Assembly (NCBI RefSeq): GCF_900102535.1
Contig: NZ_FNBP01000011.1
Span: forward strand, 1 to 64,000
Origin: Sulfitobacter delicatus
GTDB lineage: Bacteria > Pseudomonadota > Alphaproteobacteria > Rhodobacterales > Rhodobacteraceae
Length of the DNA stretch: 64,000 bases
Direction of reading: 5' to 3'
Made by a program: the position numbers and the translations under genes. Within the stretch, counting starts at the first letter, position 1, and every line of letters begins with the position of its first letter. The notes below the pieces were generated by a model. The model worked only from the letters and a program-made list of their open reading frames with translations, was not told the origin of the DNA and made no database searches. Shown in pieces: positions 41,359-50,241 of the stretch.

Positions 41359-43371
41359 CTATCGAGCAACCAGATTTTCACCACCGTCCTCTCGCAGCAT
41401 CGCTTCCATGTCGTCCAAGCCATCGACGGCGGAGCGCATCTGCGCCTCATTTACTACGCTCGCTGCCTCTGCATCGGCGACCTGGCTCCCAAAATCCATC
41501 TCCATCTGACGCTGTTCCTCGGCGATGACGGCTTGAACGACGGGCGAGGTTTTCTTTGGAACGCCGTCAGTTTGTCGTGACAGTTGCCCCCCAGACGCCT
41601 GAGCTGAGTTTTCCACGACGGCTTCAGGTCCACTTGGTCCGTTCGCAGGCGGCGTCATCGGCATGGCGCGCACGCTCAGCGGCAGCTTACCCTGCGACCC
41701 ACCTCCCCCCGGCTTCGGAAACGGCAACTCTCCCGTCTGTGCCGCATGGATCGCCTTGAACAGCCGATCGTCAAAATATTGGATCCGCTTCGCGCGGACC
41801 GGCATCTGGGCATCGATGACCATGACGATCTCGTCGAGCGGTAGGCGGCGCGCCTCATCCTCGGGCAGGAGAGAGCTTTCTTCGGTCCGGGTGGACTGGC
41901 TGCGTCCTTCAAAGGGGTTCTTGCCGATGGACTGGGAGCGCGTGACGACGGTCTTCGTGGTCTTACCGACCGCCTTGCTCAGCTCTTCGACGGTCTTCTC
42001 ATCCGAGGGCGTGAGATAGAGCTTCACGCCCGCATTGCCCTGCAGCGCGCGACGGGTGTTCTCGCCGTAGATTTCATCGAGGGCGGGGATGGTTTGGGTG
42101 ACCACGGCTAGGTGACCACGATAGGTCCGCAGGGTCTCGATGCTCTCGACCACGATGGGCATCTTGCCCAAGCGATTGAACTCGTCGAGCATGATCATCA
42201 CCGGCCAGGGCTCATCCGGCCCGGGATCCTTCTCCTGCATCGCCGACAGCAGATCAGAGAAGAAGAGCCGGATCAGCGGCGCGAGGGGTTTGACCATCAG
42301 AGGCTGGACCACGAGATAGACCGAGAAGGGCTTCTTGCGGATTGTCCGGAAATCAAAGTCCGAGACCGCTGTCGCCTCATCGATCGCCGGGTTCTGCCAT
42401 TGATCCAGTCCCGAGGTCATCAGAAGCGAGACATAAGAAGTCAGCGTATCGTTGTTGGTCGAGGCCAACCGGGTGAAGATCAGCTTGGCGGCCCGGTTGT
42501 CCACCTCGTGGCCCCGCGCGAAGTATTCCTTCTGCTTGTTCCCGCCCGAGGCCGCGATGCGATAGATCTCGCCCAAGGTCGGGCGCTTGCGCTGGAAGGC
42601 CAACAGGCCTGCCGCCACGAAGAGATCGATCCCGCCTTTGAGCAGGCCCTGCACCCGGTCGTTGTCACTCTGCAGGAACAGCGTCGCCAGGAGCTGCAAT
42701 TCCATCTGCTGGCGCGCGGGATCTTTCAGTTGATAGATGCGCAGGAGCGGGTTGTAGCGATGCGTGCGCTTGCCCTCCCAATCGGTGGGGGCAAAGCGAT
42801 AGACCTTGTCACCTTGGGCGGCGCGATGCCGGGCCGTGGCCTCGAAACACTCGCCTTTCACATCGAGCGTCACGGCGGAGCCTTGCCAGGTCAGCAGGTT
42901 CGGAATGACGAAGCCCGTGGTCTTGCCGCGGCCCGTGGGCGCCACGATCAGCGCGTGGGGGAAAACCTTCGAGCAAATGTAATTGGCGCGGGAGCCCGGC
43001 GGCCCCAGCTTGCCGAGGATGAACCCGGTCCCGGGCGCCCCAAAGAAGCCATTGGCCTTCATCTCGCGCGCGGTCTGCCAATGGGTCTGGCCAAAGCGTG
43101 TCAGGGCGGACCCCGACAGGGCGAGGCTCAGCATCAGGCCGACGGCGGCGAAGCTGCCGATGATCAGGTGAATAAGTTGCGCGTCCTCCGGGCGGCGATC
43201 GAGGATCGCCAGATAGTTCTGCGCGATATAGGCGAAGTCGATCTCGGCCCCGAAGCCGAGATCCTGATAGGTCAGCACAGCCGAGGCGATGGTATAGCCC
43301 ATGGCGGCGGTCACCAGCGTCACCAGCAAGACCCCTGTTGCGATCCGCGCTTTTCCCATGCAGGCGCTCAA
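41359..43371 (-). CDS. virD4: VirD4/TraG coupling protein
   Basis: This 670-residue protein has two N-terminal membrane helices (about 10-32 and 66-88) and a RecA-like ATPase domain with Walker A APTGRGKT (144-151) and Walker B PWPVMIMLDEFNRLG. The tail is Pro/Gly-rich. It brings the relaxase-DNA complex to the secretion channel. The TTG at 43371 overlaps the relaxase stop as TTGA, with an ATG alternative at 43359. It is convergent with the ImmA gene, 118 bp away. Confidence 0.93.
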   Translation of the reverse strand: MSACMGKARIATGVLLVTLVTAAMGYTIASAVLTYQDLGFGAEIDFAYIAQNYLAILDRRPEDAQLIHLIIGSFAAVGLMLSLALSGSALTRFGQTHWQTAREMKANGFFGAPGTGFILGKLGPPGSRANYICSKVFPHALIVAPTGRGKTTGFVIPNLLTWQGSAVTLDVKGECFEATARHRAAQGDKVYRFAPTDWEGKRTHRYNPLLRIYQLKDPARQQMELQLLATLFLQSDNDRVQGLLKGGIDLFVAAGLLAFQRKRPTLGEIYRIAASGGNKQKEYFARGHEVDNRAAKLIFTRLASTNNDTLTSYVSLLMTSGLDQWQNPAIDEATAVSDFDFRTIRKKPFSVYLVVQPLMVKPLAPLIRLFFSDLLSAMQEKDPGPDEPWPVMIMLDEFNRLGKMPIVVESIETLRTYRGHLAVVTQTIPALDEIYGENTRRALQGNAGVKLYLTPSDEKTVEELSKAVGKTTKTVVTRSQSIGKNPFEGRSQSTRTEESSLLPEDEARRLPLDEIVMVIDAQMPVRAKRIQYFDDRLFKAIHAAQTGELPFPKPGGGGSQGKLPLSVRAMPMTPPANGPSGPEAVVENSAQASGGQLSRQTDGVPKKTSPVVQAVIAEEQRQMEMDFGSQVADAEAASVVNEAQMRSAVDGLDDMEAMLREDGGENLVAR

Positions 43372-45707
43372 TGGACCTGACCCCGCTCGGTTTCGCCATC
43401 CACGTCTGTCGCGCGGTGTTTTTCGTATTCGGCATCGGCGAGATCATCGACCACCTGGCGCAAGGCCTCCGTGTTGGCCGTCGCTGCATCCGATTGCAGA
43501 TAGACCTTGGCGACATAGAGCCGGTCGAGGCGGTCCTCGAGAATCTTTTCCAGCGCATCCGCATCGCCGGATGTGAGCCGGTCGAGTTGGCGAACGTCCA
43601 GCACCCGCGCAATCTCGTCGCGGAAGGCGTCCCGCTCCGCCTCGGTCTCGAAGGGCGCGGACAACTCCCCCGCCCGCTCATGGTCCAGGACACGCGCAAT
43701 CTCGTCTGCAAGGCGGTCGGCACGGTCAGACTGCGAAGCAGTTTCACCGCGGGCTGCGAGGAGTGCGTCGCGCGTGCCAGACCCAAGCCCCTCGCGCAAC
43801 TCGTTTTCGTGGCGGACCTGGTTGATGGCCTCCGTGTCGCGGATCTCGACGACGGCAGCATAGGTCGCGCCAAGCCCGCGGGCGAGGTGGGACGGCATGT
43901 CCGGATAGCGCTCCCTGAATTCATCCGTGACAGCATCTGCAACGGGCGTGCGGACGTCGCGTCCCTCCATGATCCGGTCGACCTCGCGGGTGATCTCGCT
44001 GGCGCGGGCCGCATCGGTAATGGTCTCCCTGTAAGGCTCAGACCGGTCGATCACATCGCCAGGGCGTGCAAGCAGCTCCGGGTGTGCCTCGAAATACGCG
44101 CGCTGCTCGGTCTCGATCCGGCGCTCTGCCCGCGAGACAACCTCCCAATCCCGGTCCTCTATCTGCTGCGCTGTCAGACCGTCTGCGCGCATCTCCTGAC
44201 GGATTGTCCCTTCCATCGCCCGCACCGAGCCCTCGTGATAGTGGAACCGCTCGCTGACCGCTTCTGCTTCCATGACGCCATCCCGGCGCAGCACGTTCTC
44301 GCGCTCCAACAGCGTGCCAAGTTCCACATGCACGTCATTGAGAATGTCGCGGGCCTGTTCCAGATCGGCGCGGCGCTCGAGGTTCAGATCGCGCGCCTCA
44401 GCCACTTTGGAGAGATCATTGGCGATCCATTGATGCTCGAGCGCTGCATTTGAGGCGCCCGTCTCGATCCGGGCCACAACTTCCGATGTGCTGATCCCGG
44501 TACCCCGTAGTGCTACGTCAATGCGCGATCTCAGGTCGGGCTCGGCCAGACGCTCGCGCTGGCTGGCGTCGATATTGGCTTCGGAATAGATCCCGCCCTC
44601 CGAGGGGGTCTCTGACAGCGTGGATGATCGCAATCCGAGAGGCTGCATGTGCTGGACCTGCGTCTGGATTTCGATGAGACGTTTTTCCAGCACGGGACGT
44701 TCCGCGTCAGACTTCTCGGCGATCATGCCCTGCACCCGCGCGAGCTTTTCCGCATAGAGGCTTCTCAGATCCTCGAAGCTTTGATCCTCGGCCATATACA
44801 CATCTCCTGTTCGGTCCATCTGTCCGCCATGCGCCAGCACCTCGCCCGCGCGGAAGAGTGCCGCGGCGATGTCTTCCCGGGCCTCCCGGGAGGCCTCTGC
44901 GGCAAGCGAATGGTAGACGGTTCTGGTGTTGGCGATCTCCGCCAGCGTCCGGGCCAGGTCCTGCCCCACACGTTCGCGCTCGCGGGGTGCGCGCCCCTCT
45001 TCTTTCGCCGCATAAACCTCGCCGGTGCGGGCCGGGTAATGTACAACCCCGCGATCCACCCGGCGCGTGGCCTCCAGGCGCACACCATACTTCTCGGCCT
45101 CCTCGACCATCGCGAGGCGGAAGTCGTCATAGTTGAAGCGGTGATTGCGGCCGAGGAAGAAGAACTCGCCTTCCTGCGAGCGGCGGTTCAGCACCAGATG
45201 CGCATGGGGGTGATCGCGGTCCTCATGCACCGCGATGATGTAGTCGAAATGCCCCGCGTCGGTCTGGAAGAACCGCTCGGCCACGTCCGTCGCGATGTCG
45301 CGCACATCCTCCCCGCGCGTGCCGATGGGGAAGGACATGAGCATGTGGGTGGTCTGCCCAAGCTTGGGCTTGAAGCCCGCGTCCCACCGCTTGGCAAAGC
45401 GCTCGGTCAGGTCCTTGATGTCACCCGCCTCGAGCTTCGCCTTGCCATCCAGGAACCCGCTACTGTCCACGATATGGGTGGACTTGGTCGTGAGGTAATC
45501 GAGCTGGTTTGCGAGCTGCGATTTGGTATGGGTGCCTCCGCCCCGGATCGCCTTGAAGACCGCTGGCCGGTGCCCGGCTGCCGCGCGCGTCAGCTGGGTC
45601 TGCTTGGCAACGTGCAGCCCTTGCATCGAGCCCCGGACGCGGCTCCAGCCATCCCGGAAGACCTCGCCCGTGACGGCATGGACGGCATCATTCAGCCGCA
45701 TGGGCAA
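43368..45707 (-). CDS. virD2: VirD2-type (MOBP) relaxase
   Basis: This 779-residue protein has relaxase motif III HEDRDHPHAH (161-170) for metal binding, a candidate nicking tyrosine in QLDYLTTK (Y71) and TTHMLMSFP (H121) between them. The order and the HxDxxHxH form fit the MOBP/VirD2 class. The long C-terminal part is helical and highly charged with no clear helicase or primase. It nicks oriT and pilots the strand. The first codons overlap the mobC-like stop by 20 bp. Confidence 0.92.
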   Translation of the reverse strand: MPMRLNDAVHAVTGEVFRDGWSRVRGSMQGLHVAKQTQLTRAAAGHRPAVFKAIRGGGTHTKSQLANQLDYLTTKSTHIVDSSGFLDGKAKLEAGDIKDLTERFAKRWDAGFKPKLGQTTHMLMSFPIGTRGEDVRDIATDVAERFFQTDAGHFDYIIAVHEDRDHPHAHLVLNRRSQEGEFFFLGRNHRFNYDDFRLAMVEEAEKYGVRLEATRRVDRGVVHYPARTGEVYAAKEEGRAPRERERVGQDLARTLAEIANTRTVYHSLAAEASREAREDIAAALFRAGEVLAHGGQMDRTGDVYMAEDQSFEDLRSLYAEKLARVQGMIAEKSDAERPVLEKRLIEIQTQVQHMQPLGLRSSTLSETPSEGGIYSEANIDASQRERLAEPDLRSRIDVALRGTGISTSEVVARIETGASNAALEHQWIANDLSKVAEARDLNLERRADLEQARDILNDVHVELGTLLERENVLRRDGVMEAEAVSERFHYHEGSVRAMEGTIRQEMRADGLTAQQIEDRDWEVVSRAERRIETEQRAYFEAHPELLARPGDVIDRSEPYRETITDAARASEITREVDRIMEGRDVRTPVADAVTDEFRERYPDMPSHLARGLGATYAAVVEIRDTEAINQVRHENELREGLGSGTRDALLAARGETASQSDRADRLADEIARVLDHERAGELSAPFETEAERDAFRDEIARVLDVRQLDRLTSGDADALEKILEDRLDRLYVAKVYLQSDAATANTEALRQVVDDLADAEYEKHRATDVDGETERGQVH

Positions 45708-46281
45708 ACTCCCTTAGCGCGGCCGTGGCCTGCAGCCGCATCGCGTCCCGACGGCGGCGCAAGAGCAGATCGATCTCGTCAGCAGAATCCAGGATGAACC
45801 GCGCCAGCCCGCGCATCTGCGCGAGGCGCAATTCGGTGAACTCGGCACTTGTGCCGCCCACGGCCCCCTGCCCCATCCGATTGGCCCGCGTCATCTGTTT
45901 GGCGATTTGCGCGACCTCATTGCCGACCTCGTGCAGCGAGGCGCGGTAGCGCGCCATCTCGGCCGCCATCTGCGCGTCCGGAACGAACACCCCGCCTGCT
46001 GCCTGGATCAGCCGCCGCAGCCCTTCGGCCCGGCTCTCGATTCCGGCGGCGGCCAGCACCTCGTCGAGCGCCGCAAGCTCCGCAGCCGTGACCTTCACAC
46101 TGATCGCTGAGACCGGGATCGCGGCATCGGCTTGGCGCTCGGCATCGGCTTTCAAGACGTAGCGCACGGCGCGCGATGTAACCTCGAAACGCTCAGCCAG
46201 CTCGGACGTCGACACACCCTCCGAGGCCTCGCGGACGATCTGCATCTTCTCGATCTCTGTCAGGCGTTTTGTTCGGGACAT
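45688..46281 (-). CDS. MobC-like relaxosome accessory protein
   Basis: This 197-residue protein starts MSRTKRLTEIEKMQIVREASEG with a helix-turn-helix (SEGVSTSELAERFEVTSRAVRYVL, about 18-42). A ribbon-helix-helix-like and MobC-like region follows (SVKVTAAELAALDEVLAAAGIESRAEGLRRLI, NEVAQIAKQMTRANRMG). MobC proteins bind oriT and help strand separation for the relaxase. It reads into virD2, and the upstream non-coding region is the likely oriT. Confidence 0.8.
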   Translation of the reverse strand: MSRTKRLTEIEKMQIVREASEGVSTSELAERFEVTSRAVRYVLKADAERQADAAIPVSAISVKVTAAELAALDEVLAAAGIESRAEGLRRLIQAAGGVFVPDAQMAAEMARYRASLHEVGNEVAQIAKQMTRANRMGQGAVGGTSAEFTELRLAQMRGLARFILDSADEIDLLLRRRRDAMRLQATAALREFAHAAE

Positions 46282-46745
46282 GCGGAAGAAAGACCCCCTA
46301 TTTCCTGCCACCTTCCACCAAGGCTGCCCCATCTTACGATAATATACCTATATGTCAATTATATACTTACGTTGCCTTCAGTCTCAGGCAGCCTTGGTGT
46401 CCGCTTCCCCCGCGCCCCGCAGGGGCGCGGGCCTGCCGCCCTCACCACCGGGCGACCCACCTGTCCTAGGGGTCCCGTCCACCAGCCCCGCCCGAGGGTC
46501 TGGCCGAACGCCAAGTGTTCGGACGGAAACGCGGGCGGGCGCAAACCCCACCGACAGGGCGGACAGGCAGGGTCAAGGAGGGCCAGATTTGGCTTGCCAA
46601 ATCTCTGCCGCAAAAACCGGGAGGCCCTAGCCGATAGGTTTTTGTGGATGCCCCCCTTGAGGCTGACTGGCCGGTCTGTCGCGACCTGATCATTCCGGGA
46701 GAGGTGCGTCCGTTGAATGCGCAGCTACCGGCATCCCTGGAACAG
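46282..46745. other. Candidate oriT region
   Basis: This non-coding stretch of about 460 bp lies upstream of the mobC-virD2-virD4 operon. An AT-rich island (46334-46375, with TATACCTATATGTCAATTAT) is followed by a perfect 10-bp hairpin CCCGCGCCCC / GGGGCGCGGG with loop GCA (46409-46431). A short relaxase-linked AT-rich and hairpin combination is typical of oriT. No known nic consensus was found by eye, so this remains a candidate. The AT-rich part probably also holds the mobC promoter. Confidence 0.4.
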
Positions 46746-46750
46746 GAATC

Positions 46751-46781
46751 GGGCCGCCCCAAGATCGTGCTCGGGCGGCCC
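46751..46781 (-). terminator. Terminator of the small gene at 46798
   Basis: A 9-bp perfect stem, GGGCCGCCC and GGGCGGCCC, with a 13-nt loop lies 17 bp past the stop of the 68-residue gene. Confidence 0.6.
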
Positions 46782-46797
46782 ATCCTCGTGAGAGGAT

Positions 46798-47004
46798 TTA
46801 GTCCTGGGGATCTTTCGCGCTCGGTGGGAACATCACCAGCTCCGAGACCGCGACCGGGAAGTCGAGCTTGAGGCTGAAGAACTCCGAGCCGTCCCCGTTG
46901 CGGGTGTTGCGGAACATCGCGCCCACTCGCTGAAAACGGGTGCGCTCCTGGCCATTGGTATCGGTGAACTTGACGGGGACGGTGGCGACGTAGTGGTTGG
47001 TCAT
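46798..47004 (-). CDS. Conserved small plasmid backbone protein
   Basis: This 68-residue protein has an AAGGAG ribosome site and a beta-rich sequence (YVATVPVKFTDTNGQERTRFQRVGAMFRNTRNGDGSEFFSLKLDFPVAVSELVMFPPS). The layout recalls DUF736-like proteins but is not close enough to assign. A decayed inverted paralogue lies at 47191-47370. Function unknown. Confidence 0.75.
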   Translation of the reverse strand: MTNHYVATVPVKFTDTNGQERTRFQRVGAMFRNTRNGDGSEFFSLKLDFPVAVSELVMFPPSAKDPQD

Positions 47005-47190
47005 TTGGGTTACTCCTTGTTGCGATGGGGATCACCCGGCACGGGGCAAGTGGCCCGGTCGCAAGCGCAAATGCGGAGGGTCCGCGGCTACCCGTGGAAG
47101 CCGTATTTGTGCTTGCCGAAGCGTGAGCTGAGGGCACGGACGGGCCGACCCCGTGCGATCCACATCTATGAGCAAAAAGGAGTGATCCGG

Positions 47191-47370
47191 ATGACCCCTG
47201 CCATCACGCCGCAGCCACCATCCGCGTCCGCGTCCCGCCGAGCCTGGCCGGGGTGCTGACGGAGCCCGCCCGCGTGGATGCGATGTTCCGAAACATCACC
47301 CGAGGAACGCGCAGGTCTTCAGCCTCAAGTGGGACGTCTCGACCCCTCGCGTCTTGCCCCGCTGACGATG
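47191..47370 (+). pseudogene. Decayed inverted paralogue of the 46798 gene
   Basis: The + strand keeps an AAGGAG site and ATG at 47191, then sequence matching the small gene in broken frames: an 11-bp identical block GCGATGTTCCG (AMFRN) and a 14-bp identical block TCTTCAGCCTCAAG (FFSLK), then GACGTCTCG. Frame changes interrupt it. The intact copy reads on the other strand, so this is an inverted, degraded duplicate. The remaining 47005-47541 stretch holds nothing else I can support. Confidence 0.6.
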
Positions 47371-47514
47371 TGCGTGAGGTGCGCACCATCCCGAGCCCAT
47401 ACCGATGCGGATGGGCCGCACTCTGACGGACTGGGTAGAGGGATAACGGGGCTGGCCGCCTCTAGCTGCCGATCACGCGTGACCGACCGCACGCGCCATG
47501 AGACATGACGAAAG

Positions 47515-47533
47515 GGCCGCGCCAAGCGCGACC
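47515..47533 (-). terminator. Terminator of the DUF2493 gene
   Basis: An 8-bp stem with one mismatch, GGCCGCGC and GCGCGACC, around a 3-nt loop lies just beyond the stop at 47542. On the minus strand it is followed by CTTT. Confidence 0.45.
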
Positions 47534-47541
47534 CCCTCTCC

Positions 47542-48471
47542 TCAATCCTGCGCAGTCTTCTTCGCCGGGTCAGCAACCCGCATGACCGTCAGGCCTTTCG
47601 CTTCCGCCTTCTGCCCGAGGTTCAGCGCAACCCCATTGCCGCCGAAGAGCACAACCCCCGTCGCCGCGAACTTGTCGTCCAGCATCTCGTCGTTGCATTT
47701 GAACGGAGCTGCGCGTCCATGTGCGGACCAGCGCGGATCGAAGCGCGCCTGCGCGACCCCGCGTGCCCGGGCCCACCGGGCTGCAATCATCTCCGCCCCG
47801 TGCTTGCCACCCTTGTGGCAGAGGAAGATCTCCTGATTGCGGGTCTGCTTGATACGGTCCCGAACCTTGTCGAGCGTATTGAAGATCACATCGACATCGG
47901 TCCAGTCGGTGGCGCCCGAGACGATCAGGGGAACCCCCTCGACTTTCGACTTCTCGGCGGTTTCGCGGTCATGCTGCTCCAGGAGTTGCCGCGCCTCGAA
48001 GACCGCCCCGGTCTCCTGCGCCCGGACGCTCGCACGCGAGCCAGCCGCCGGAATGAAGGCGTGGCCCGTTTCGATCTCGTAGCATTCCGCCGCTGCCTCG
48101 CTCATCACCTCAATGGCGCTGACGATCTCGCGCAGCTGCAGAAAGCGCGCCTGCGCCTCTTCGAGCGCGGTCTCGGCGATCTCCGATCCGTCGTGGGATT
48201 TTGCCAGCGCGCCGATCTTGTCGGCGGTGCGGTCGACCTCCTTGCCAAGCGCCACCTTGCGGCGCTGCAGGATCGTCGCGAGCCCATGGGCCAGCGGTTC
48301 GATTTCGGCTTCAAGCCCGGTCCCGCGCAGCTGCCCGAGCAAAGCCTCGAAGCTCTCGCGGATGATGTGATCGGTCAGGACGTGATCCTCCGGGATCGGG
48401 AGCTGCGCGTCCTTTTCGGTCAGTCCGAAAAGTTCGATGGTCTCGTAGGTGTTCGCATTGTCGTAAGCCAT
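47542..48471 (-). CDS. DUF2493 (SLOG/YspA-type) protein
   Basis: This 309-residue protein has a helical N-terminal half (coiled-coil-like REIVSAIEVMSEAAAECYEIE). The C-terminal DUF2493 domain of the SLOG superfamily follows: VPLIVSGATDWTDVDVIFNTLDKVRDR, then EIFLCHKGGKHGAEMIAARWARARGV and ARFDPRWSAHGRAAPFKCNDEML, and VVLFGGNGVALNLGQKA. SLOG domains bind nucleotides or NAD-like ligands. The gene is common in rhodobacterial plasmid backbones. The ATG at 48471 begins MAYDNANTYETIELF. Confidence 0.85.
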   Translation of the reverse strand: MAYDNANTYETIELFGLTEKDAQLPIPEDHVLTDHIIRESFEALLGQLRGTGLEAEIEPLAHGLATILQRRKVALGKEVDRTADKIGALAKSHDGSEIAETALEEAQARFLQLREIVSAIEVMSEAAAECYEIETGHAFIPAAGSRASVRAQETGAVFEARQLLEQHDRETAEKSKVEGVPLIVSGATDWTDVDVIFNTLDKVRDRIKQTRNQEIFLCHKGGKHGAEMIAARWARARGVAQARFDPRWSAHGRAAPFKCNDEMLDDKFAATGVVLFGGNGVALNLGQKAEAKGLTVMRVADPAKKTAQD

Positions 48472-49158
48472 GTCTGGTCTCCAGTATTCGGTTCCAAGGC
48501 CGCCACGTGAGTGTGGGGGCATGGCCGAATGCCTGGTTTCCGAATCTGCCCGGGTCAGGGACGGCGCAGCCGCCGGCTTGCCGGCCGCAAAAGTTTTCTG
48601 CGCGCTGCACCCGACACATGCGCGGCCTCACGCACAGGACTGCCCCCCGCCACTGGCGCCAACCTCGCCGAAAACTTTTGCGATCCTTGACGCGGGCTGA
48701 TTTGGGGGCCATCCGGAGGATATGCTTCCGCACTCATGTGTGTGTGTTTCGACGGTAGGTTTGCCCGACCCGAGCAGGCAAACGGCCCGACCGGACGCGG
48801 GAGACGGATGGAGCGGCGGGATCGTTTTGGCCTCGGGCCAAAACAGACCAGAGCGCAATCCGGCGGAGCGGCCGGGGAGGAACGTGCTCGCGAGGCGGGC
48901 AAACCGGGACGCCAAGCGCAACGCCGCGGTGAGGCCGCATGGCCGAATGCGCGACGGACCGAAGGGCCGTTCTCCCCTGCGACACGCGAAGCCGAGCTGG
49001 GGAGGCCGCAAGGCTGGGACTCAGGTTGATGGTCGAGTGCACAAAACCGACACACTCCGCATGTAAACCGTGCAAATTGTCTGGTCTATTAAAGGGTTCG
49101 GATGTAGAAAAGACCCTATCAACGCTGAAAATGATCATTCAGAAAGAGCAGTTCGACT
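48472..49158. repeat. Gene-free region with repeats upstream of ietA
   Basis: About 690 GC-rich bp without a supported gene, although many overlapping open frames exist. It contains a 13-bp perfect inverted repeat CGCAAAAGTTTTC (48586-48598) and GAAAACTTTTGCG (48670-48682). A 14-bp direct repeat GCATGGCCGAATGC occurs near 48519 and 48938. The last 100 bp are AT-richer and probably hold the ietA promoter. It may be an origin, partition or transfer site, or a relic of cargo insertion. Confidence 0.4.
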
Positions 49159-50241
49159 TTGGCTTCCGCCCAACAACTCATCGGTCTCGTCAAGAGCCAC
49201 GCAGAAGGGGACGCTGATCGTTTTTACGATCTGGCGATGCAACTCTCGGCGGCCGAAGAGCAGAAGGGACACACCCGGCTGGCTGAACAGTTGCGGCAGT
49301 GGGCTGAAGCGGGGCAAAAGCCGCCAGCAAAACGAACCCCTGCAGTCACCCCTATCGCAACGCCTCGCGGCGATCTTGCAGAGTTTCTTGCCGCGTCCTA
49401 TCCGACGGAGCGACTCGTCGATGTAATCTTACCGGATAGGATTGGGAGTGAACTGTCGCATCTCGTATTCGAGACGCGTATGCGCGAAAAGCTCGAGGCA
49501 AAAGGCCTGAAGCCACGGAGGCGCGTTCTCCTCTCTGGTCCTCCCGGTACCGGCAAGACACTGAGTGCGTCAGCACTGGCCGGGGAGCTGCAGTACCCCT
49601 TATTTTCGGTCATGCTCCACGGTCTAATAACGAAGTTCATGGGCGAAACGGCGCAAAAATTGAAGATGGTCTTTGATGCCATCAAGACGACACGCGGTAT
49701 CTACCTGTTTGATGAAATTGACGCTTTGGCTGCGGCCCGAGGCGGTGAGAACGATGTCGGCGAAGCCCGGCGGGTTCTGAACTCATTCTTGCAGTTCCTG
49801 GATGAAGACACAGGGCCTTCGATCGTCGTCGCCACTACAAACTTGCCGGGAATTCTTGACCGCGCCGTGCTGCGCCGCTTCGATCTCGTGTTGCCCTATG
49901 TGATGCCCGATGGTCCCGCCATCCGACAGGCACTCGAACGCCGTATGATGGGTTTCTCGTTCAATCGAATAGGATGGAAGCGGGTGACGGATGTCGCCAC
50001 TGGCCTCTCAACGGCCGATATTGTGGCGGCGGCGGAAGATGCCGCGAGACGTGCGGTTTTGAATGATACTGACAAGATTGCGACACAGGATTTGCTTGAT
50101 GCCCTCGAACGCCGACGGTCGCTCCAAGAATTAGGGACCGATGACAATGGCGCGAGACCTTCTACACTTCCACCTTCGCAATCTCGGACAACCTCGCCCG
50201 TTCCAAGCAAAGGGCGGGGGCGGGTCCAAAAGACCAAGTGA
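49159..50241 (+). CDS. ietA: AAA ATPase of an IetAS-like defence pair
   Basis: This 360-residue protein starts at a TTG. It has an N-terminal helical region (1-80), an AAA module with Walker A GPPGTGKT (127-134), Walker B IYLFDEID (181-188), sensor 1 in VVATTNLP and arginine finger candidates in AVLRRFD, and a basic tail. With the subtilase that follows it matches the IetA/IetS arrangement known from Agrobacterium plasmid stability and shown elsewhere to protect against phage. The ATPase probably controls access to or activation of the protease. The next gene starts about 100 bp inside its 3' end. Confidence 0.85.
   Translation: MASAQQLIGLVKSHAEGDADRFYDLAMQLSAAEEQKGHTRLAEQLRQWAEAGQKPPAKRTPAVTPIATPRGDLAEFLAASYPTERLVDVILPDRIGSELSHLVFETRMREKLEAKGLKPRRRVLLSGPPGTGKTLSASALAGELQYPLFSVMLHGLITKFMGETAQKLKMVFDAIKTTRGIYLFDEIDALAAARGGENDVGEARRVLNSFLQFLDEDTGPSIVVATTNLPGILDRAVLRRFDLVLPYVMPDGPAIRQALERRMMGFSFNRIGWKRVTDVATGLSTADIVAAAEDAARRAVLNDTDKIATQDLLDALERRRSLQELGTDDNGARPSTLPPSQSRTTSPVPSKGRGRVQKTK

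Noticed and set aside
42112-43380. 422-codon open frame on the + strand
   Set aside because: It is the antisense of virD4, which has a complete coupling-protein motif set; the frame is open only because of high GC content.
48555-49055. Several overlapping open frames of 80-166 codons on both strands
   Set aside because: They are mutually overlapping, Arg/Pro/Ala-rich and lack ribosome sites, so the region is treated as non-coding.
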